From assembly GCA_945487035.1 (NCBI GenBank), contig CALYTI010000003.1:1-64000 (forward strand): 64,000 bases of DNA. The letters are read 5' to 3'. The position numbers and the translations under genes were made by a program. The notes beneath the pieces were generated by a model that was not told the DNA's origin, made no database searches, and was given only the letters and a program-made list of their open reading frames with translations. Shown piece by piece: positions 26,778 through 37,400 of the stretch (within the stretch, counting starts at the first letter, position 1; every line of letters starts with the position of its first letter). This DNA is from an uncultured Bacteroidales bacterium. GTDB lineage: Bacteria; Bacteroidota; Bacteroidia; Bacteroidales; UBA932.

Positions 26778-28427
26778 ATGAAAAAGACAATTATATATGC
26801 AATAAGCGCATTGCTTTTCTGCTCTTGTTCGGGATTTCTCGATATGACCCCTACAGACCGTGTATCTCCTAAGATTATCTGGGGAACTACGGAAAAGGCA
26901 GAGTACAATATCAACTACCTGTACAGCTACATCTGGGACCTCTATTCGGCTCCGACCGTAATCGGTCTCACCGAGAGTCTTACCGATGAGTTGAAATACA
27001 CTTCCTACAACTACAACGCCTTCTGCTACATCCCTTCCGAGATGGCTTACGGCGGAAGCGTTCTCACTCCATCCTATGTGGACAGCTATATGGGCTATTG
27101 GGGCACTCTCTATGCTGCCATAGGCCGCACCAACGAGGCTCTCCAGAATCTCCAGCTCTACGGCGCAATGTCCGATGAAGACAAGGCAAGGCTCGAAGGC
27201 GAGCTCAAGTGCCTGCGCGGATGGATGTATTTCGAGCTCATCAAGCGCTACAAGGAAGTCATTATCTATGAGGATATTGCTTCCATCACCAAGGACCACG
27301 CCCTCGCTACCGAGGAGGAAGGCTGGGACCAGGTTGAGAAGGACCTCAGGGCTGCCGCAGCAGCTCTCCCTGTGCCGTCTGCATCCAAGGGCCGTCTGAA
27401 CCAGGGTACAGCCTGGGGCTTCCTGAGCCGCGCTATGCTCTATGCCAAGAGATGGGATGTCGTAATCGAGGCTGCAGACCACGTCACAGAGCTCGGCTAT
27501 GACCTCACCACCAACTATGCCGATGCCTTCAAGGACGGAAGCAAGGAGGCTATACTCCAGTATTATTTCAGCCTCAGCGACGGCGTTACCCACAGCTTCA
27601 ACTTCTACTACACCCCGGGCGGAGACTATTCCATCCAGGATCAGGTCGGCGGCGGTTATGCTGTTCCGACCCAGGAGATGGTAGAGAGCTATGAGCTTGC
27701 CACCGGCGGTTTCCCTGACTGGACTCCTTGGCATAAGAGCGGTGTGACAACCACTCCTCCTTACGCTAAGCTTGAACCTCGTTTCCAGGCTACCATACTC
27801 TACAACGGCGCCAGCTGGAAGGGCCGCACTATAGAGCCATATATCGGCGGTACAGACGGCTGGGCAACCTGGAAGATGGAAAAGGAGCCTAAGGGCAGAA
27901 CCGTTACCGGTTACTACCTCCGCAAGCTGGTGGATGAGTCCTATGACATCAACACCTCCGGCAGCAGCCAGTCCTTCACCTTCCTCCGCTACGCAGAGGT
28001 CCTGCTCAACAAGGCAGAAGCCTGCGTGATGTCCTCTACCCCGGATGAGGCGACAGCCAACGCAATCATCAAAAAGGTCAGGGGTCGCGTCGGTCTTCCG
28101 TATACCAACAAGTCCGGCACTGCTCTTCTTGAGCAGATCCGTCAGGAGCGCAAGGTCGAGCTCGCCTACGAGGGCCTGAGGTATTGGGATTTGCGCCGCT
28201 GGGAGCTGGCCGCTACCGACTATCCGGCAGGTCTGTGCAACTACCAGCAGCACGGCTTCAAGATTGAGAAGGACGGCGATAACTTCATCTACAGCTATGT
28301 CAGCGTGGATGAGAAGGACAGGGACTATCCGGCAAAGATGTACCGCTTCCCTCTTCCTGAAAGTGAAGTATCAAACAACAAGGCTTTGGGCAAACAACAG
28401 CCTGACGTAAATTGGCGCACGAACTAG
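26778..28427 (+). CDS. SusD-type surface ligand-binding lipoprotein 1
   Basis: 549-residue lid protein for the SusC upstream. Signal peptide with lipidation at Cys-15 or Cys-17, then the SusD N-terminal region (SGFLDMTPTDRVSP). TPR-like helices include LKCLRGWMYFELIKRYKEV; the C-terminal SusD region has ERKVELAYEGLRYWDLRRWE. The substrate cannot be told from sequence. An AAGGAGAT sequence touches the start codon, too close for an ideal ribosome-binding site. Confidence 0.94.
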   Translation: MKKTIIYAISALLFCSCSGFLDMTPTDRVSPKIIWGTTEKAEYNINYLYSYIWDLYSAPTVIGLTESLTDELKYTSYNYNAFCYIPSEMAYGGSVLTPSYVDSYMGYWGTLYAAIGRTNEALQNLQLYGAMSDEDKARLEGELKCLRGWMYFELIKRYKEVIIYEDIASITKDHALATEEEGWDQVEKDLRAAAAALPVPSASKGRLNQGTAWGFLSRAMLYAKRWDVVIEAADHVTELGYDLTTNYADAFKDGSKEAILQYYFSLSDGVTHSFNFYYTPGGDYSIQDQVGGGYAVPTQEMVESYELATGGFPDWTPWHKSGVTTTPPYAKLEPRFQATILYNGASWKGRTIEPYIGGTDGWATWKMEKEPKGRTVTGYYLRKLVDESYDINTSGSSQSFTFLRYAEVLLNKAEACVMSSTPDEATANAIIKKVRGRVGLPYTNKSGTALLEQIRQERKVELAYEGLRYWDLRRWELAATDYPAGLCNYQQHGFKIEKDGDNFIYSYVSVDEKDRDYPAKMYRFPLPESEVSNNKALGKQQPDVNWRTN

Positions 28428-28428
28428 T

Positions 28429-30204
28429 ATGAAAAAGTATATAAACATATTGATATTGGGCTCTCTGCTGGCTGCATTCACAGCCTGCCACGAGCCGGAG
28501 TACTATGTGCCGGAAGATGAGGAAGGCACAGAGGTGGAGAATGTCCTCGGCATCGAAAGCCTGACGGCAATAATGACCACGGGCAACTATGTCGATAAGG
28601 AGCTTGCTACCTGCACCTACAGTGATCCGGAGCAGACGGAATATGTAATTTCTATTCCTTGGTATTACCCGGAGACAAGCGACGATGAGACCGAGTATTA
28701 TCTGATGGCTCTCCGCGTAAGGGCAAAGCTCCAGGCCAACTGGTCCATTTCCCCTGCTCTCGGACTCCTTGACCTTTCGGGAGGAGAAAAGCACAAGTTC
28801 ACCCTTACCGGACCCGAAGGAAAAACCCGTGAGATTACCATCTCAGCCGAGCGCCGCCGCTCATCCACAGCCGAGCTGGTTACGCTCAACATTACGGATT
28901 ATATGGTCAGCGGTATCATCAACAAGAACAAGAAAACAGTCCTGATTCCTTCTTACGAGGATTTGTCCGCTGTATCGGTAACCGCACAGGTATCTCCGCA
29001 CTCTACTCTTGTAAGCATTGGCGGCAAGGATTATGACCCTAAGGCTAAGACCCGCAAGTACAATCTTTCCGATGATTCGGAGATTGTGGTAAGGGCTGAT
29101 GACGGCACTCTTGTATCTTATCCTGTAAGCCACGGAGATCCTGAGCTTGTCGATTTCGGCTTCAACAGCGAATCCATTGAACAGCTGTTCAACATCGACC
29201 CTGTAGCCAACCTCGGATTCCCGGCTTATACTGAGAACGCTTATGTATCCCTTGCCGGACAAGGCAACTATATCGTGGCCTGCTTCGGAAGCGACAAGGC
29301 TCCGGTGCTGGTCAACAAGTACAACGGCTCAAAGGCCGGAACCCTCAACACGGGCTCTGCCGTAGTTGATGTGATTGCAAGCGACGAGAAGGACCATATC
29401 ATTATGGCCAATTTCGCAAACAAGGGAGAAGATGTCAACATCTACCGCAGTGACGATGTCACACACGCGCCTACCCTCTACTATAGCTTCAAGGACACCC
29501 TCGATGTGCCTGTAGGACACAGGATGAAGGTGATTGGAGATATTGACGGAGATGCCGCCATCGTCTTTACCTCGGAGGGTATAGCCGATGTCACTACTTC
29601 CTCAAGAGCCATCTATCTGAAAGTCAGGGGTGGTACCGTGCAGGACGAGCCTGTTGTGGTTGATTTCTCTGCACAGGGACTTGCCTGGGGCCACGCTCCG
29701 GTAAAACACGCAACCGTTGTCGCTGCCTCCACCAATCCTGAGACGGACGGATGGTTTGTCGATTATTATGACAACAACGCCGATGCATCCATTGCCGACA
29801 ATGACTCCAATGCCGATGCATATCAGCTCCACTATGTCAATGCAAAGGGAGTGGATGCGGTAGTTGACCACAACGGCAACTGGGCCTGCAATCCTAACTG
29901 TCTCGACAGTAAGAAGTTCAACAAGAATACCTATATGGCTCTCTTCGTTGTCAGCCACTTCCCTGAATGGAGCGTTTCGTCCAGACTCTATCTGTACGAC
30001 ATCAGCGACCCTTCATCACCTGCCAAGGTTTTGGAGAATACAGACATTCCGCTCGGACAGTCAGGTGCTACCAATACAGAAAGCGGAGCATCCGGAGATG
30101 TTGTGATTTGCCCTGCTTCCGACGGCTTCCGCGTATTCATTTATTACTATGACCACCACACCCAGTCTCTGGGCGCTTATGTGGCCGATTGCATCAAAAT
30201 GTAA
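28429..30204 (+). CDS. DUF5018-like surface lipoprotein with propeller-like C-terminus
   Basis: 591 residues in the position where SusE/F-type glycan-binding proteins sit. Signal peptide with Cys-20, followed by HEPEYYVPEDEEGTEVE, an acidic stretch of the kind that directs Bacteroidota lipoproteins to the cell surface. Residues about 40-230 look like two Ig-like repeats resembling DUF5018. Residues about 240-590 have repeating strand patterns (GQGNYIVACFGSDKAPVLVN, NGSKAGTLNTGSAVVDVIAS) suggesting a beta-propeller. A close relative is encoded at 39241. A ligand-binding rather than catalytic role is inferred from context. Confidence 0.65.
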   Translation: MKKYINILILGSLLAAFTACHEPEYYVPEDEEGTEVENVLGIESLTAIMTTGNYVDKELATCTYSDPEQTEYVISIPWYYPETSDDETEYYLMALRVRAKLQANWSISPALGLLDLSGGEKHKFTLTGPEGKTREITISAERRRSSTAELVTLNITDYMVSGIINKNKKTVLIPSYEDLSAVSVTAQVSPHSTLVSIGGKDYDPKAKTRKYNLSDDSEIVVRADDGTLVSYPVSHGDPELVDFGFNSESIEQLFNIDPVANLGFPAYTENAYVSLAGQGNYIVACFGSDKAPVLVNKYNGSKAGTLNTGSAVVDVIASDEKDHIIMANFANKGEDVNIYRSDDVTHAPTLYYSFKDTLDVPVGHRMKVIGDIDGDAAIVFTSEGIADVTTSSRAIYLKVRGGTVQDEPVVVDFSAQGLAWGHAPVKHATVVAASTNPETDGWFVDYYDNNADASIADNDSNADAYQLHYVNAKGVDAVVDHNGNWACNPNCLDSKKFNKNTYMALFVVSHFPEWSVSSRLYLYDISDPSSPAKVLENTDIPLGQSGATNTESGASGDVVICPASDGFRVFIYYYDHHTQSLGAYVADCIKM

Positions 30205-31238
30205 TGAAACGGCGCATACACTTATTCATAGCAGCCGCCGCAGTCATTTTTGTGACTGCGGCCGCCTGTGAGCCTAAGCAGGTCGAAATGGGAGAGTGGC
30301 CTTGGGGCGACGGCTCTGAGGACCAGGAAGAGGAAACCGCTTCGTGGACTGAGGTAAGCAGCGACTTCGCAGAGCTTCCTTCGCATATCAAAGTTTACCG
30401 CTCCGCAGATATCCTCAACGGCAAGAAGGCCATTGCCTACATCGCCACGGCTGACCTGAAGGAAACCACCTTTCATGTCTGGGGGCTCAATGCTCCTGAC
30501 CTCAACGGCTGCAAGGAGCCTCTTCAGACCCCTACGCAAGTGTATGAGGCCAACAATGCTCCGGCTTTGGTAATCAATGCGGGCTTCTTCTATTCTGATG
30601 GCGGCAAGAACTATTCTTCCAGCCTGGAAGTCAACAACGGCAAGCTCCTGTCTCCAAACATCAACTATGCTTCCGAGGACTGGAAGACTATGTATGCCCC
30701 TACAAGGGGAGTCTTCCTTGAGCATTCTGACGGAAGCTATGAGGTGGCCTGGACATATTACAAGGATGCTCAGAACCATTGGATATACCAGAACCCCGCC
30801 GAAAACTCCTACGCGCAGACTCCGCTTCCTACGCCTTCCGCCACCTTCCCTGAGGAAGGCAGGGAGTTCGAAGCTGTCAACGGTATCGGAGGCGGCCCTG
30901 TGCTGCTGAAAAACGGCGAAATCCGCAATACCGCAACAGCAGAGCTCTTCGACGGCACCAACGGAATTATGGTTGACGGCTCCCATCCGCGTACGGCAAT
31001 AGGCATAACCGCTGACAGCAGGCTTGTGCTCTTCGTGTGCGAAGGACGCAATATGACCCCGGGGGTTGCAGGATTCACTACTCTTGAAGTTGCCCATATA
31101 CTCAAGGATTTCGGCTGCACGGACGCCCTCAACCTCGATGGCGGCGGCTCTACGATGATGCTTGTTTGCGGAAATGAAGTAATCAAACCTTCCGACGGCT
31201 CGCAGAGACGTGTCGGCAGCTGCGTTTATGTTAGATAA
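30204..31238 (+). CDS. Phosphodiester glycosidase family (NAGPA/DUF2233) lipoprotein 1
   Basis: 344-residue lipoprotein (Cys-22, then an acidic linker EDQEEETASW). The catalytic domain matches the family of human NAGPA, the uncovering enzyme that hydrolyses GlcNAc-alpha-1-phosphodiesters: PALVINAGFFYSDGG near residues 120-134, GIGGGPVLLKNGEI, SHPRTAIGI and TDALNLDGGGSTMM near the end. The domain is known in bacteria from a Bacteroides ovatus structure. The ATG overlaps the stop of the preceding gene (TAATG), so translation is coupled. This is the clearest enzyme in operon A. Confidence 0.85.
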   Translation: MKRRIHLFIAAAAVIFVTAAACEPKQVEMGEWPWGDGSEDQEEETASWTEVSSDFAELPSHIKVYRSADILNGKKAIAYIATADLKETTFHVWGLNAPDLNGCKEPLQTPTQVYEANNAPALVINAGFFYSDGGKNYSSSLEVNNGKLLSPNINYASEDWKTMYAPTRGVFLEHSDGSYEVAWTYYKDAQNHWIYQNPAENSYAQTPLPTPSATFPEEGREFEAVNGIGGGPVLLKNGEIRNTATAELFDGTNGIMVDGSHPRTAIGITADSRLVLFVCEGRNMTPGVAGFTTLEVAHILKDFGCTDALNLDGGGSTMMLVCGNEVIKPSDGSQRRVGSCVYVR

Positions 31239-31239
31239 T

Positions 31240-32631
31240 ATGAAGATTAAAGTACTGATTTTGGCTTCGCTGCTCATTCTGGCAGCCTGCACAAAGCAGG
31301 GCAAGGAGCCGCCGAAAATCGACTGGGGAGGAGAACCTTCCACCCCGACGGCCTCCGATACGCTCAGGGCCAATGACGCCTATGTATGGGTAAGTTGCGA
31401 GGGCAACTGGGAAGAGTTTGCCAATTCCAGGGAAAACATCGCCCGCGACATCGCAAAACTCAAAGAATGCGGATTTACCGACCTTGTAGTGGATGTGCGT
31501 CCTACCAACGGTGGAGTACTCTTCAAGTCTTCTCACGCCAAGCCTCAGACCAGAATGGACTGCTGGACCAACCGAGGCTACGTGTTCATCAACAGGACCG
31601 CTGATTTTGACTACCTTCAGACCTTTATAGACGAAGGTCACAAGCTGGGCTTGAGAGTGCACGCCGTAATCAACACCTTTGTGGGCGGCTGCCTCTGTCC
31701 TTATGGACTCGGCTCAGACGGTATGCTCTTCGAGGATTCTTCCAAGAAGTCCTGGGCTTCGGTGGTCAACACCGAGGACGGACTGGTAAGCACTATGGAC
31801 CTTCTGGATGACAGCGTAGATTATGGGGCGAAATTCCTTTCCCCAATCAACCCTGAAGTACAGGACTATGTGCTCGGCATAATCGCGGACCTTGCCGCCT
31901 ATGATGTGGACGGCATCATTCTCGACCGTTGCCGTTTCGACGACTACTCCCTTCAGAGTGACTTCTCGGATTTGATGAAGAGCGGCTTTGAGGAGTATTG
32001 CGGCAAGACTATAAGCAATTGGCCTTCGGATGTGATGAAACCGGGGCAGAGTGCCTTTAACGGAAGCACCACCAGCTTGCAGAAGCAGTGGCTTGAGTTC
32101 CGTGCCAAGGTCATCCACGACTTTGTGGTCAAAGCTGCAGACAAGGTGCATTCCATCAAGCCTGAAATGAAGTTCGGCTGCTATGTAGGAGGTTGGTACT
32201 CAAGCTATTACTATAGTGGTGTGAACTGGGCTTCTCCAAAGTACGACCCTAAGGCTGACGGCTACTACTGGGCAGGAAACAATTACAAGGACTTCGGCTA
32301 TGCGGACCACTGTGACTACATGTTCATCGGCGCGTACGCCTCGACAGGGAACATCTATGGCAGCGGCGAATGGACAATGGAAGGCTTCTGCAAGCAGGCA
32401 AAGCGCCTGTTCAAGGGGGATGTCCCGTTTGCGGGCGGCCCTGACATAGGCAACGGCTCCGGCTTCGAAAACGGAGGTCAGGGAGACTTGATGGATGACA
32501 TAGTGGAAGCCTGTATGGGCAACAGCACTGCCGGAATGTTCTTCTTCGATTTGTGCCATATCCGTATGCACGATTACTGGGATGACATAAAGGGCGCAAT
32601 AGAAAACTACAACACACAACACAATAATTAA
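31240..32631 (+). CDS. GHL10-type glycoside hydrolase-like lipoprotein 1
   Basis: 463 residues. Signal peptide with Cys-17, proline-rich linker, then a TIM-barrel domain of the GHL10 type (PF02638/COG1649): NIARDIAKLKECGFTDLVV, EGHKLGLRVHAVINTF, LSPINPEVQDYVLGIIADL and the putative active-site strand YDVDGIILDRCRFDD. Relatives include E. coli DigH (YddW), a hydrolase of denuded peptidoglycan glycan. Two closer relatives are in operon B. In this copy the early motif GDVLYRSE of the others reads GGVLFKSS. Confidence 0.8.
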   Translation: MKIKVLILASLLILAACTKQGKEPPKIDWGGEPSTPTASDTLRANDAYVWVSCEGNWEEFANSRENIARDIAKLKECGFTDLVVDVRPTNGGVLFKSSHAKPQTRMDCWTNRGYVFINRTADFDYLQTFIDEGHKLGLRVHAVINTFVGGCLCPYGLGSDGMLFEDSSKKSWASVVNTEDGLVSTMDLLDDSVDYGAKFLSPINPEVQDYVLGIIADLAAYDVDGIILDRCRFDDYSLQSDFSDLMKSGFEEYCGKTISNWPSDVMKPGQSAFNGSTTSLQKQWLEFRAKVIHDFVVKAADKVHSIKPEMKFGCYVGGWYSSYYYSGVNWASPKYDPKADGYYWAGNNYKDFGYADHCDYMFIGAYASTGNIYGSGEWTMEGFCKQAKRLFKGDVPFAGGPDIGNGSGFENGGQGDLMDDIVEACMGNSTAGMFFFDLCHIRMHDYWDDIKGAIENYNTQHNN

Positions 32632-32640
32632 TTCTCATTT

Positions 32641-34350
32641 ATGAAAAAATCTTTATTCGCAATTGCCCTTGCGGGCGCAATGGTTCTGGCTTGTAAGCCG
32701 GAGCCGGCTCCGGTTGCCAGCAGCATTACGCTGAAATCGGATGCTGAGGTACAGGTTCCTGTTGAGGGAGGTACCTTTACGGTTGAGTTCGAGGCTAATG
32801 TAGCCTGGACTGCCGAACTTGACGTCAAGTCAGACGTGGCAGCTCTCAACATCAAGTCCGGAACCCCTGAGGATCAGAAACTCAAGGTTTCCATCCAGAA
32901 GAATGATGTGGAGAATGTTGACCGCACCATTACCCTTACCCTTCTTGCTGACGGTGTAGAGCCTGTCAAGGTCCTCTTCAAGCAGGCCAGCGTTTATGTT
33001 CCTTACTTCACCCTTTCCACAAATGATGTCGCTGTGGGAGTTGAAGGAGGAAGTGCTGAAATCGAAGTTACAACAAACTGCAAGTACACTGTTGCTGCAG
33101 ATGATGAGTACGATTGGCTCACCCTCGCTCAGGAGGAAGGAAAGCTTATTCTTACCGCTCAGGCCAGCACTATTTACGACCTCCGTTACGGCTCATTTAC
33201 AGTGACCGTACCTGAAATCCAGGATGCCGTCATTGATAAGGAGACTAAGGAGCCTACAGGCGAGTATGTTGATCACACTGAGACAATCTGGTTCTGGCAG
33301 GCAGGAAACGCCACCATCGCGTGGAGCGTAAGGCCTGACATCGCCACTTTCTTAGGCTCTGCCAATCTCAGCATGGCAATTGCAGGGGATTACATTCTCG
33401 TTTGCAATGTAAATGACGTTTATGCATTCAATATTGCTGACGGCTCTTTCGTTGAAGCTCTTGGCATGGGTGAGATGGGAATCAAGTCTATCACCAATGA
33501 CGGTGCTGGAAATGTTCTTTTCGCTGGCGGTGGAGCTTGGTATGATGCTACAGCAGAGCCTGCACCAGAGCCTGATTATCTCAACATCGCAGTGCTTCCT
33601 GCATCCGATCCTACCAATATGAATAAGATGAAGCCGCAGGTAATGTACCTCAACGGGTTCTATGGTCTTGGTCTTGACAATCTCCGTGCAACAGGTGACT
33701 GCTACTCCGGAGACGGCGTCATCACAATGACTACCGCTGCCGGCGAGGGTGATGCATTCTGTGTCGCATGGCAAATCAAGAATGGTGTTGCGGTTGACCT
33801 CGAAGGCAATCCTTCTCTCAATCAGGAGACCTATCAGACCTCATACACCGACTACGTAACCATTACCATGAACGGCGCTATCTGGAATGCTAATAATATC
33901 GTTGCAATGGCACTCACCAATTCACTCTCAGACGGTGTTCTTGAAATCGGATACGATGGAATCTACAACCTCCGTTACAACCCTTCAATGTCAGCTTCTG
34001 CCTGGACTGAGATTCTTGCAACAGGCAGCTCCTGGGCAGAGGGATACAACGCCATTGACATCTGCGAGTGGAATGGTCACAAGTATTGCGCATTCATCGG
34101 AATGGCCTTCTTCCCTCAGTGGGCAATGCCTTCATACCTCTGGCTCGTGAACATCGACGATATCAACAATCCTGTTGTTGAGTTCTGTGGTGAGTACACC
34201 ACCGAGCTCGGCGAGGATGAGGAAGTGGCAGGTTCAATTTGCTGCTCATTCACAGACCTTAAGCTCGTTCCGGACGGAGATGTGCTCAAGGCTTACATCA
34301 TCGACGGTTCTTGGGATGTTATGGGATGCTACACTTTCCCTAAGCTTTAA
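32641..34350 (+). CDS. BACON-domain lipoprotein with propeller-like C-terminus
   Basis: 569 residues. Signal peptide with Cys-18 (ACKPEPAP). Two BACON-type Ig domains follow: about 30-120 (EGGTFTVEFEANVAWTAEL) and 125-225 (VGVEGGSAEIEVTTNCKYTV). From about 225 on there is a propeller-like region (DYILVCNVNDVYAFNIADGS, EWNGHKYCAFIGMAFFPQW) similar in pattern to other lipoproteins of the locus. BACON domains are common in Bacteroidota surface proteins and are thought to bind carbohydrate or protein. Last gene of operon A. Its codons look richer in GTT, GCT and GGT than the flanking SusC/D genes. Confidence 0.75.
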   Translation: MKKSLFAIALAGAMVLACKPEPAPVASSITLKSDAEVQVPVEGGTFTVEFEANVAWTAELDVKSDVAALNIKSGTPEDQKLKVSIQKNDVENVDRTITLTLLADGVEPVKVLFKQASVYVPYFTLSTNDVAVGVEGGSAEIEVTTNCKYTVAADDEYDWLTLAQEEGKLILTAQASTIYDLRYGSFTVTVPEIQDAVIDKETKEPTGEYVDHTETIWFWQAGNATIAWSVRPDIATFLGSANLSMAIAGDYILVCNVNDVYAFNIADGSFVEALGMGEMGIKSITNDGAGNVLFAGGGAWYDATAEPAPEPDYLNIAVLPASDPTNMNKMKPQVMYLNGFYGLGLDNLRATGDCYSGDGVITMTTAAGEGDAFCVAWQIKNGVAVDLEGNPSLNQETYQTSYTDYVTITMNGAIWNANNIVAMALTNSLSDGVLEIGYDGIYNLRYNPSMSASAWTEILATGSSWAEGYNAIDICEWNGHKYCAFIGMAFFPQWAMPSYLWLVNIDDINNPVVEFCGEYTTELGEDEEVAGSICCSFTDLKLVPDGDVLKAYIIDGSWDVMGCYTFPKL

Positions 34351-34371
34351 TAATCAGCTCAATACACAACG

Positions 34372-34399
34372 GAGCGGCCTGAAAGGGCCGCTCTTTTTT
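34372..34399 (+). terminator. Terminator after operon A
   Basis: GAGCGGCC (34372-34379) pairs with GGCCGCTC (34386-34393), followed by six T. Confidence 0.9.
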
Positions 34400-34428
34400 G
34401 TTTTATCCGATAATAAGAGCTATCTTTA
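34398..34428 (+). promoter_or_regulatory. Promoter for uptake operon B
   Basis: TATCTTTA at 34421-34428 fits TAnnTTTG except for the last base, and TTG at 34398-34400, at the edge of the preceding terminator, is 20 bases upstream as a -33 element. The leader to the SusC start is about 25 bases. Confidence 0.6.
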
Positions 34429-34457
34429 CTATATTATTGCACTATAGTAACCAATTT

Positions 34458-37400
34458 ATGAAGTCAAAAATCATTGCTGTTTCAGCATTGCTGCTTTTAG
34501 GCCTCGGCCACTGTGCCTACGCCCAGCAGACAGTGCGCGGAAAGGTGGTTGATTCTGAAGGTGTGCCGCTACCGGGTGCCTCTGTTATCATTCAGAACAC
34601 CACTATCGGAGTGCTGACCGATTTCGACGGTCTGTATTCAATCTCCTGCAGTTCTGCAGATGTTCTTGAATTCGCTTCTATGGGCTACAAGACTGCCTAT
34701 GAAAAGGTAGGGAAGCGGACGGTTATCAATGTAACTCTTGCCGATGACAGTTCCTTCCTCGAAGAAGCCGTTGTCGTGGGCTACGGTACTCAGGCAAAGG
34801 CCAATCTTACCAATGCCGTCAGCTCTGTCAAGGGTGCAGAACTTCTCAAGGCTCCGGCAGTAGGCGTCTCCTCAATGGTGGGAACCCGAGTGGCCGGTGT
34901 GGTAGCTCTGCAGCAGAGCGGACAACCTGGAAGCGATGCCGCATCCCTGCTGGTACGCGGACAGGGGGCAGTATGTATTGTAGATGGAGTCAAGCGAAAC
35001 CTCAACGAAATCGACCCTAATGATGTTGAGAGCATTTCCGTATTGAAGGATGCCACCTCCGCCTCGATGTACGGACTTGACGCGACTTCGGTAATCCTTG
35101 TGACCACCAAGCGCGGAGATGCACAGAGGACCCGAATCAGCTACAACGGGGAGTTCGGTATCAGCCGCAACACCAATATGCTCCGCCTGCTCAATGGCCC
35201 GGAATACGCCTACTGGTACAACAAATGTACAGAGCTCGATGCGGACGCGAAGGGTCTGGACTTCAATCCTGAGACCGACCTCATCTTCACCAAGCAGAAT
35301 GTGCAGGATATGCTCTCAGGCACCAACGGCTGGGGCAATACAGACTGGTACTCCAAGACCTTCGGCACCGGCACAACCCAGCACCATACCCTCAGCGCCA
35401 GCGGAGGCAACGAGAAATCCAAGTTCTTCGCTTCCATAGGTTACCTGGACCAGAACGGTAATGTTGACAATTTCAATTATACCCGCTACAGCGTGCGTTC
35501 CAATGTGGATACCAAAATCAATGATTTTCTCTCTTTCGAGCTGAATCTTGCAGGACGTATCGAAATCAGGGACGAGCCGGGCTTTGCTGCGGATGCAAAT
35601 GCTTTCAACAATATCCCTATGCAGGCCGTGCGCTCGAAGCCTTATCTTCCGGAAACGGTAGAGATTGACGGGGTTGCCTATCCCGTATCCTCAAGACCGA
35701 ACACCGGCCTGGTCAGCCCTCTTGCTTCAGCCTCCGAATCCGGAAACTACAATGTGAAGAACAGCTACATCGAGACCAGCGCAGTCCTGCGCTATGATGT
35801 ACCTTTCATTCCGGGACTCTATTTCAAGGCAATGGGCTCATATGATATGTTCTTCCAGGACACCAGAAGGCTGGCAGTGCCTTACAAGACCGCGGCCGAA
35901 GTGCTCCCTGCGATAGGAACGACGGAGCTGAAGTACAATGTGGTTACGGATGCGCGCGGCACCAGCACCTACTTGGCGGAGTCTTCGCACAACAGCTATA
36001 CCATTACCACCAACCTCAGCGCAAACTATGAGCGCGAGTTCGGGAAGCACTCCGTCAAGGCGCTTGCTTTCGTTGAAACCCGCGAGGTTAAGGGTCATAC
36101 AATTGGCGCTACCGGCTACGGTCTCGACTTCCTCAGCCTGGCTGAGCTGGACAAGGTGACCAACAAGACCGGAGACGGCTCCGAAAAGATTCCTGCCGTT
36201 GCAGGCCGGAGCAGCCACAGCCGCACCGTCGGCTTTGCAGGACGCCTCAACTACTCCTACGCACAGAAGTACCTCCTGGAACTCTCTTGCCGCTATGACG
36301 GATCCTACATTTTCGCCAACAAGGCCGGCTCCCGCTGGGTAGTTCTCCCGGGTGTCTCCCTGGGTTGGAACATCCACAAGGAGGACTGGTTTGACGCGCC
36401 TTGGGTGGATGAGCTCAAGCTCCGCGCCAGCGCAGGAAAGTCCGCCACTTCCAACGGACTGGGAAGTACCAACTACCTCGACCTGTTCGGACTTTCGCAG
36501 AAGGCCCTTGTGCTCGGAGGAGTCAATCAGGGGATGGTCTATGCTTCCGTGCTCGGCAATCCTAATCTTACCTGGGCGAAGATTGACAGCTACGACATCG
36601 GTGTTGATTTCGAAGCCTGGAAAGGACTGCTCGGACTCGAACTCGACGTCTTCTACAAATACGAGTATGACATCCTTTCGGGTGTGACCGGTTCCTATTC
36701 TCCATCGAGGGGAGGGTACTACTACACCTATGGCAACGACAACAAGAAGGACTATCGCGGATTTGACTTCACCATCCGCCACAACAATTACATAGGAGAC
36801 CTCAACTACGGCGCAAAGCTTATGTTCACCTACGCATACCGCCGCTGGCTCTACTACGCGGGCGACTCGGCCAATACTCCTATGTATCAGAAACTCACCG
36901 GCAAAGAGGTGGGAAGCCGATGGGGCTTCCTTGCTGACGGACTGTTCACAAGCTGGACCGATGTGGAGAACAGCGCAAGTCCTGAGGGCTATGCTGTGGC
37001 TCCGGGCTACATAAAGTATGTGGACCGCAACGGTGACGGAAAGGTCGTATGGCAGGATGACCAGGGCTATGTGGCCGGAACCGACTATCCTAGGGTTCAG
37101 GGCTCCCTCAATCTCTACGCCAACTGGAGAGGATTCGATATCGATATGCTCTTCCAGGGAGCAATGGGACGTACCGTTTCCCTCACCGGACAATATACGC
37201 TTGCCGGCTCCGAGGGTATTCAGGACAACACCTTCCTTACCAAACCGTTCTACGGGGGCGGAAACTCTCCTCTCTTCCTGCTCGAAAACGCCTGGACGCC
37301 GAGCAATCCCAAGGGAGAATTCCCTCGTCCTGCTCTCAATTACCTGAGCAACAACAACGGTTTCTCTTCAACCTTCTGGTACAGGGACGGCAGCTACCTG

